A DNA stretch of 64,000 nucleotides from Adenophora triphylla var. japonica (Eukaryota > Streptophyta > Magnoliopsida > Asterales > Campanulaceae): assembly GCA_022495995.1 (NCBI GenBank), contig JAFEMH010005402.1:62001-126000 (forward strand). The letters run 5' to 3'. Below the pieces are notes generated by a model, which saw only the letters and a program-made list of their open reading frames with translations, did no database searches and was not told the origin of the DNA. A program made the position numbers and the translations under genes. Of the stretch, positions 57,472-64,000 are shown piece after piece. The stretch's first letter is position 1. Every line of letters begins with the position of its first letter.

Positions 57472-58238
57472 TGATGTTGCTGGGAACTTCCTCAACAAAG
57501 AACTCCACCAGATTGCCATAGTCGACTTTGGTAACTCCGCCTCCTTCTTTCTCCGATCTGATCGCACACAATCAAACGTAAACTAAGCCGGGGGCGGCTC
57601 CGGCGTTAGCCCCTCCGGCGTGAGGATAAGTATTGGCTTGGTAAAAGGGAAAACAAACAGTATTGAAGGTGGCTGTGTGTGTATTAAGTTGGACGTACCT
57701 TGTCAATGAAGCCTTCATATCTTATTTATACCCCTCATCCTCGTGCCTTGCACATGACATCCTCACATTTCATGCTTACTGCCACGTGTCGCCATATCAT
57801 TGGTCCTTTCATAAAGTAAACCCTATTCACGTGATCATCAATCCCAATGCATAACCGTCTAACGGGTCCCACTTGATAGATATTTATATATCGCCTCTAG
57901 AGAATAACCTCAACTGGGATCCCTCTCTCGCCGGATAAGGTTACTTATTGTCTTGTCTCGCTTCATCATTATGTCTCGCGTTATCATCTGTATCGCCTTT
58001 AACATCATGCCTCGCCTTTAATCTTTATCGCCGGCTTTCCTCATAATGTGTCGCTATTTAACATCTTGGTATTCCCCCCTTCTTAATGATATAAGCGGGA
58101 TACTCCTGTCTCGCCTTCTTTTATTGGGCCGCCTATATTCTTTTCTTCTTCTTGGGTCGTACTCTATTTTGGGCCCCCTTTGCCACTTTCTTGTCAATAA
58201 CTTGGGCCAGGCCCACTCCTTATATTTGGACAGCATCA
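57472..58238 (-). repeat. Element D 5' LTR
   Basis: 767 bp from TGATGTTGCT to GGACAGCATCA. From about 57570 to 58238 it differs from the other LTR at only three to four bases, but the first 100 bp differ at many places. Confidence 0.92.
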
Positions 58239-58340
58239 GTTCCACCTTAAAATCAATTGGTGTTAAAAGAAGTAGCCCAAAATATGTATATGTCATAGGC
58301 AAGATTCATCAATTTTCAATGTGAGATAATATCTCTAACA

Positions 58341-58940
58341 AATATTACGTAACCATCGAATCCATTGCCCTCCATTCATATTTTTTTTAACTTATGTAAT
58401 TATTAAGACAACATATTTTAACATCATTACTAACAAATCTTTTAGATTCTATTGTCTTTCCAACTTTTGTCTATTACTTTTTCCTATATAATCATTTAAT
58501 CTTCTTATATTTTCAGAGGTTTTCTTAACTCTACAAATTTCTAAACATTCAAATCTATCTATTTATTCTTCTCTTCTCACCCTCATTCATTTTTTACATC
58601 AACGTTTATTTTTCTTGCTTCCTTCTTCATATAATATAATGAATCAATTATAATTGTAATGATGAAAACAAAGCGACGTCCGTAACAATACAAATCTGCT
58701 AAATTTCTTTTTGCATCACATCAAACCATTTCGTGTTTTTTTTTTTTTAAATTTATTTCACACTCTTGAATTTTTCTTATCACTGCAGTTACTTTAATAA
58801 CTCATAGCTCAACATTTGTAACATATCTCTTTTAAAAACGTAAACAATGAGAAAGGAAAATGAATCTTATTGCTAACGTTGAACCACATAAATAAAATTA
58901 TCAAATTATGTTTTAAATATAGTCTATGTTATATGAATAC
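58341..58940. other. AT-rich intergenic DNA
   Basis: No gene is recognised. A sequence starting TCTATATTACAATAGA on the minus strand at 58956 runs into this region and may be the 5' end of another Helitron-like element. Confidence 0.4.
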
Positions 58941-58958
58941 TCTATTGTAATATAGACT

Positions 58959-61023
58959 AATATTTTATGCCCGTGCCAATGACACAAGAACAGTATGGAA
59001 AGGTGAAGGACCGAAAAAAATGAAACCACATGATTCTGACAACGTTCCAATCATGGTCGTAAGCTGGGTTCAAAGAGTAGAATAAAAATGAATGTTAAAT
59101 GAAATGATAATGACAAAGTATTGTATATATCAATAGTAATATGAACAATTCTTTGCAAGCTATATAACTGCTGGGGATGGAGAGTGGGAAGGGAAGATAT
59201 GTGGTGAAATGGGTAGCAGTTTTCACAGGCGGTTAGGGTTTAATTTTTGGATCAGTTTTAGGACGTCGGATAGATTTTTGAGATTTAATATTAGCCACTC
59301 TTTGTATTGGCGGTTACCTTCATTCCCGTAACAACTCCTCCCCTTACTCATGTTCCTCTTTCCCGTCCCCACCACCACCACCACCCCAACATACTTTTCT
59401 CTTTTCCCAATGATCAAGTCAACCCAGTACCCTCCTTTTGATAACTCCATCTACTCATGTACTACTAAGCAAAAAGGTTCTACAACCTACATCTAGTAAA
59501 CAGAAGAAATCAGATCCAAAAAAAGTTGGTTTTAGTTCCTACTAACCATTGTCGAAATGCTTATAATAGGTAATTCTTACAAACCAAACTCTTCACTCAT
59601 GCAACCCTACATTATATATTGGAATCGTGTCGCACGTTAATCTGCAACATTGCTACAAACTGAAAGATCACTCATTAGTCACCTCAAATCAACACTTATG
59701 CACGACTCCACTCAAGTAGACCTACGTTGTATCTGAAGACCATCTCAGTTGCTAATATACTACATTTATAATTTTTTAAACCTAGAAACACAACCTATTG
59801 TTCAATGCTTGCTGCAAAAAATTACCTTTAAACCTACTTGTAAGAGCCAAAATGCTCACAGAAAAACAATAAATACCCAAAAAAAAAAATCTTCTTTCAT
59901 CAAAATACCTAATGATCAATGTCCTTCAAAAGCAACATGTAAAAAAAATTGATCCCTCTTTATTTATCTCAACTTTCTTGACAACCTAAACAATTTAGCT
60001 ACCAAGTATATAATACCCAAACACCAAAATTAGAAAAAAAAGGAAAAAAAAAAGAAAGATAATAATAACAGTTTGTTTTGAAACAAATAATAATAGCAAA
60101 CGAAAAATGGTTAAAATCGAGGCGGATTGATGATAAGGAAAAGAGTGATGGTGGTTATTGATGTAACTTCACATTCTAAACATGCTCACTCTCCTTCACA
60201 TTTACCCCTCCCTCCCCCTTACTCTTCCTCTAATTTTGCTCATAGTCACTACTTTTCCTCTCTTACTTAATTTGCTACCTCTGCAAAGCTCCGAAACCTA
60301 AGATAATTATTCATCTTTCTATATTATTTTTCTTTGTTACATTCTGCTTGGACCAAGGCCCAACATGTACAAATAGGGTCTTCTAATTCCTGTGCAGTTC
60401 ACTATCTTAATTACTTTGTGTATTTCTCTATCTAATAGCGTCAAAGGACATTCATCACCAGCAACGCCTGGCATGGTTGAGTTTAAGAAAACAAAGGACT
60501 CCAAATGATTGAAGAGAGAAAGAAAGGAAGACGGCGTAAGTGTACCTCTTAAACGGAACCACAACTAAAAGATGCATAAGAATTTGATTTTTCAGTCTAG
60601 ATTTTGATTGGAACAATTTTCTTTGGACTCCCATCTGCATCTTCTCAGTTTGCTTCATAAATGATAATTTTTAAATTTGCTGCTTCTTCTCGAGACTGAA
60701 AGATCAAATTAACAAAGGACTCCATTTGCTGCTTCATCCCACTCTCAATCTTCTCGTGTATCTCTTTATAATCGATCAGCAACTTATGGCTTATTACAAC
60801 TTGACTCAGGATATCATATTCGGGTGCATACTAAGAGGAGAGGTGGATAAATTGTTTGGGGATCGGAAAAGAAAAGAGATCGGCAACAATTTTAGGTCAG
60901 TCTGATTTTTCATGGGGTGGAAAGTTAAAAACAATTTTTTTTTCAGAGATAATTTAGGTCATTGGATCAATCTTAGCCACTCTTTGTCTCGGCGGTTACC
61001 TTCATTCCATATTGTAATATAGA
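58959..61023 (-). mobile_element. Helitron-like non-autonomous element (candidate)
   Basis: On the minus strand it begins TCTATATTACAATATGG preceded by A. It ends near 58959 with GGCACGGGCATAAAATATTAG followed by T, resembling a degraded Helitron 3' hairpin and CTAG-T end. It is directly followed by another TCTATATTACAATA start at 58956, as in head-to-tail Helitrons. An internal copy of the sub-terminal 'ggcggttaccttcattcc' occurs at 59311-59328. No Rep/helicase gene is present. Confidence 0.45.
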
Positions 61024-61989
61024 TTCTACATTTTTCTTTTTACCTTTGTCGACCTACATCAATGATCGAGGAATTTTGAAAATTTTCTAACATCTAGAAA
61101 CGAGTAAGTTATATATTAACATTCTCAAATTCAATTTTATTTCATACAAAATAAAAAATTCTATTTTTTTATCAACATGAAATAAAATTATATTATCTTA
61201 TATTTAAAAAATAAAGCTCTAATAATTAGGTAACAGTAACATAAACCGTGATAAAGTGGAATTCCATGCATACTACAAATTGTATCTTGGTTCAATTATT
61301 GCATTTTGGGATTTTGGGGATATCTCATTTATTGTGCAATTACAAACTAAAAGGGATTATAGTTCATCAACTTTTTTGCTTTATTTAACTACAAAACCAC
61401 TCTTCTTTCAATTTCTTTTTTTATTTTTTCCCTTAAATGAGCTTCCACTTTTTACTAAATCTTTTCATTTATTTATTATTATTTTGTTACAAATAAATAT
61501 TTAATATGAATTCATAGTCCTTCCCACAAAAAAGTTCTCATATCTTTCAGAAACACAAATTAATAAAAATATCATCAAAGCAGGTATTATGAGTATGAGA
61601 CAGGAGAAAGGGGAAATATTGTTGTAAGTATGATAAATAAGTCTCATCACAAAAGAGTATTGCAGTAAAAATTTAGAGGGAGTATAATATTTAAGTTTTT
61701 TTATTAATAAATTAATTAAGCTATTACGAAAGTGAAATCTGAGAGTGTCTTTTGTTGAGATTGAATCACTAGCATCTCATATAAAAAGGATCTGTTTGAG
61801 CTTGCAAATCTATGAATAAAGTGTTGTGAATATGAATAATGATACTACGAAAAAAAGTTAATTATTTGGGATGGGAAAATATATTTATGAATTACTATAG
61901 ATGTAGTAAATGAGTTAATTAGTATCTTATTAATAAAAATTGAAAATTTCGTGTAGTTAGAAGCTTCAAACAACTCAACAGTTTACGGA
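61024..61989. other. AT-rich intergenic DNA
   Basis: No gene or element is recognised. Confidence 0.5.
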
Positions 61990-62500
61990 TGTGAGTATAG
62001 ATGTGTCTCACAACTGTTCACACATTCACAAATAATGCAGCGGAATAAAATAATAACACAAGAGTTATATACGCTCACTGGTCTTGAAACCAGCAAACTA
62101 GGCTTACGCCCAAAAACTTTTCACTATTAAAAATTGTGTTGCCTACAAAAAACACGAATAAGTGAAAACTAAAAGACGAAAATACTAAATGAGTTCTAAG
62201 CACCTTCTACGACAAGAACAGTTTCCCTTTCCCAAGTAGATACTATTCTAGTCAGAAGTAAAACAAAGAACTCGATTAAAAACCTAGATGTGAGTTCAGA
62301 TGTATGTCACAACCTTCACTCACAACCTAGAACAACAATATTGAAAACGTGAATGACAGAGTATTTTTCTCTCTTCAAACAGTGTCTTCTTGTGCTGATT
62401 CCTTGTATTTATAGGCACCTTAGAGAAGATCTTCACGAATCCAATACTTTCCTTATGTGAGTTTTCGAATTCCTACAAGAAAACATAAAGCACACTCACA
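61990..62500 (-). repeat. Copia-like solo LTR remnant
   Basis: On the minus strand it starts TGTGAGTGTGC, has CTATAAATACAAGG at about 62404-62417 and 'ttattttattccgctgc' near the end, and finishes CTCACA. It is built like the block at 43954-44522. No TSD is found. Confidence 0.5.
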
Positions 62501-62785
62501 TGAAAAAAGATTGTTAGTAGGTTAGTCCTAATTTAACAACTATGTACATAAATAAAATATATTTACTATATTAACAAAGTCCTTATAAAGTAGGACACAA
62601 TAATTCTTTCATGAAAATTCCAAAATCAACTTATCATATTTGATGTAATTTCGAAAATAAGGAAACAACTCATGTTTTAAAAAACTCACGCTTTCAAAAA
62701 TAATTAATAAGGTTTATTTGAAGTTTACAATTTTAAAGAGTTGGTCTTATAAAAAACTAGTTTTTTCTTAAGATAAGAAAAAACG
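62501..62785. other. AT-rich intergenic DNA
   Basis: No feature is recognised. Confidence 0.4.
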
Positions 62786-63535
62786 TGTTTTCAAAATAAA
62801 CGGTGGCAATTTTGTAATTACTGGCAACCATGTTCAAAATAAACGGTGGCATTTTCGTAATTAATGATTCCCCCGTTTATGCCGGTGCTGTTTAACAAGC
62901 TGCCGGTGTGACAAAGTGTCGGTGCATATGTAACAAAGTGCCGGCAAAAAAGTGTCGTACCGGTTTAACAAAGTGCCGGTGTAACCGGTGCGGCACTTTG
63001 TTAAACCGAAACTGGCACTTTTTATACGGGCACTTTTATATACATGAGCGACACTCTTCACACGGCACTCTGTTACACTAACACTGGCACTTTGTTACAC
63101 TAATATTTTCTTTGGCTCTCAAAAATACAAGCACGCATTCAAAAATACATGGGTGACATTTGAAAACACATTTACTAGCACTCAAAATGCATATGCTGGC
63201 ACTCAAAAATACCGATAATTATTTTTGATATTCAAAAACATGAACTGGCATTCAAAAATACATGGATGGCATTCAAAATTACAAGAACTGGCATTCAAAA
63301 ATACATTGACACTCGGTTACACACTTGCTGGCACTCTATTATACACTAACGGACACTCGATTATACACCAACGGACACTTGATTATACACTAACGGCACT
63401 TGATTATACACTAACGGGCACTCAATTATACACCAGCGGGCACTTGATTATACACTAACGGACACTCTATTATACACTAACGGGCACTTGATTAATCACC
63501 AACCGGCACTTGATTAATCGTTATAGAACAACAGT
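62786..63535. repeat. Palindromic and tandem short-repeat field
   Basis: 'aacaaagtgccggt'-type motifs occur in one orientation before 62980 and in the inverse orientation after 62990. At the switch point lies a perfect 18-bp inverted repeat (62961-62978 and 62991-63008) with a 12-base loop. From 63300 to 63530 a 23-25 bp unit 'cttgattatacactaacggaca' is repeated about ten times. A 31-33 bp duplication ('ttcaaaataaacggtggca') is at 62799-62862. It resembles sub-terminal repeats of a DNA transposon, but no termini were found. Confidence 0.65.
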
Positions 63536-63539
63536 GCTT

Positions 63540-63825
63540 GATCATATCAAAATCCTCACCATTTTCCCCATTCGAAAATCCCCAATCAAACTTACGCAAT
63601 AAATTCGCAAGCGCCGACCCTATCGTCACCGCAAACGCAATCCCAGGACACCCTCCGTCCCGATCCGAACGGTATCAATTCAAAATCAAATCCTTTATAA
63701 TGGTAATGGAGTGTGTAAACGGAAGGTTTCTTTGATTACGGCTCTCAAATAGTTCATCTTCTCCAAGTCATCGTCGGTTATGTGTTGTCTGCTTCCGCCT
63801 AGGTTGGTTTCGGGATCGGAGAGGG
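63540..63825 (-). pseudogene. Cytochrome P450 pseudogene (CYP71-like C-terminal part)
   Basis: On the minus strand the segment at about 63795-63690 reads [13 protein letters not shown] followed by [16 protein letters not shown], the K-helix with the E-x-x-R motif of plant P450s. It then joins directly to FELIPFGSGRR and, one frame over, CPGIAFAVTIGSALANLL with the haem-ligand Cys (codon at about 63648-63650) and FDWGFSNGENGEDFDMIK. The part normally between these (about 60 residues including the PERF region) is missing, and a 2-bp deletion shifts the frame just before the Cys. It would have been an ER-anchored mono-oxygenase of the CYP71 clan. It is the only host-gene relic I recognise. Confidence 0.78.
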
Positions 63826-63930
63826 AATTGGTGTTGCGGGAGAAGGAGAAGACGGTGAGGGCGATTGCAAATGGGGTTGCCTTGGGAGACGAAGAAGACG
63901 CGATCTTTCCCTTTTGCGTATAGAGAGAGA

Positions 63931-63931
<1 letters not shown>

Positions 63932-64000
<69 letters not shown>
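63932..64000. repeat. (AT)n microsatellite
   Basis: About 34 AT dinucleotides run off the right edge, preceded by a short GA run. Confidence 0.95.

Larger units (their letters stand above)
44794..58238 (-). mobile_element. Element D: Ty3/gypsy Tat-type retrotransposon
   Basis: This 13.4 kb element has LTRs at 44794-45554 and 57472-58238 and TSD GTTCC (44789-44793 and 58239-58243). On the minus strand it has the primer site, gag, protease, RT, RNase H, archaeal RNase H and integrase; a tandem array and a convergent plus-strand gene precede the 3' LTR. Gag and RT are broken into many pieces while integrase is fully open. D is inserted in an LTR of a TRIM. The LTRs are almost identical except for their first 100 bp. 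Confidence 0.92.
44538..58340 (-). mobile_element. TRIM-like miniature retrotransposon, interrupted by element D
   Basis: Removing D (44794-58238) and one GTTCC leaves about 350 bp. On the minus strand the sequence reads a 116-bp LTR starting TGTTAGAG (58340), a primer site TGATATCAGAGCAG (44761-44774, close to the initiator-tRNA-Met site), a 121-bp interior, a polypurine tract GAGGGGGCG (44654-44662), and a second LTR copy (right end 44653). The two LTR copies share 'tatgtcataggcaag' and 'gtgagataatatct'. The outer left end near 44538 is degraded and its boundary approximate. Confidence 0.6.

Noticed and set aside
62090..62130. Possible tRNA-like motif near 'ggtcttgaaaccagc'
   Set aside because: No cloverleaf or A and B boxes could be built from it.

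Overview
The window is repeat-dense nuclear DNA from a flowering plant, most likely a eudicot. It has AT-rich flanks, Ty3/gypsy Tat-lineage LTR retrotransposons carrying a second (archaeal-type) RNase H, a tRNA-derived SINE, a TRIM, a Stowaway-like MITE, a Mutator-like element, Helitron-like ends and a cytochrome P450 relic. I could not identify the species. No intact host gene is visible.

Layout: 1-3286 is AT-rich DNA with a MITE (728-1141) and a degraded LTR-like block. Element A (3287-15486, +) is a complete 12.2 kb Tat-type element with target-site duplication (TSD) ATAGG. A T-rich spacer follows. Element C (16998-40546, -) is a second Tat-type element, about 12.4 kb by itself. It is split near its 3' end by element B (18238-29416, -), an 11.2 kb non-autonomous, apparently Ogre/Tat-related element with TSD CAGTG, near-identical LTRs and a string of minisatellite arrays in place of pol. 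A SINE (41273-41645), a Mutator-like element with 231-bp terminal inverted repeats (41942-43930) and a copia-like LTR remnant precede element D (44794-58238, -). D is a third Tat-type element (TSD GTTCC) and sits inside one LTR of a TRIM. The right flank holds a Helitron-like element, another copia-like LTR remnant, a palindromic repeat field, a broken P450 gene and an (AT)n tract running off the window.

Shared logic: A, C and D each carry LTR, tRNA-Glu-like primer site, gag, protease, reverse transcriptase, RNase H, archaeal-type RNase H and integrase on one strand. Between integrase and the 3' LTR each has a tandem-repeat or degenerate-repeat zone and then a convergent gene on the opposite strand. 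That gene has its own TATA box, three coding exons, a domain resembling the Pfam 'putative gypsy type transposon' family (PF04195), a Cys/His cluster, a coiled coil and a conserved C-terminal block. All copies carry stops or frameshifts, so none looks autonomous as read here. The conserved antisense gene in three divergent elements, its promoter, and the minisatellite-loaded element B are the most interesting parts of the window.
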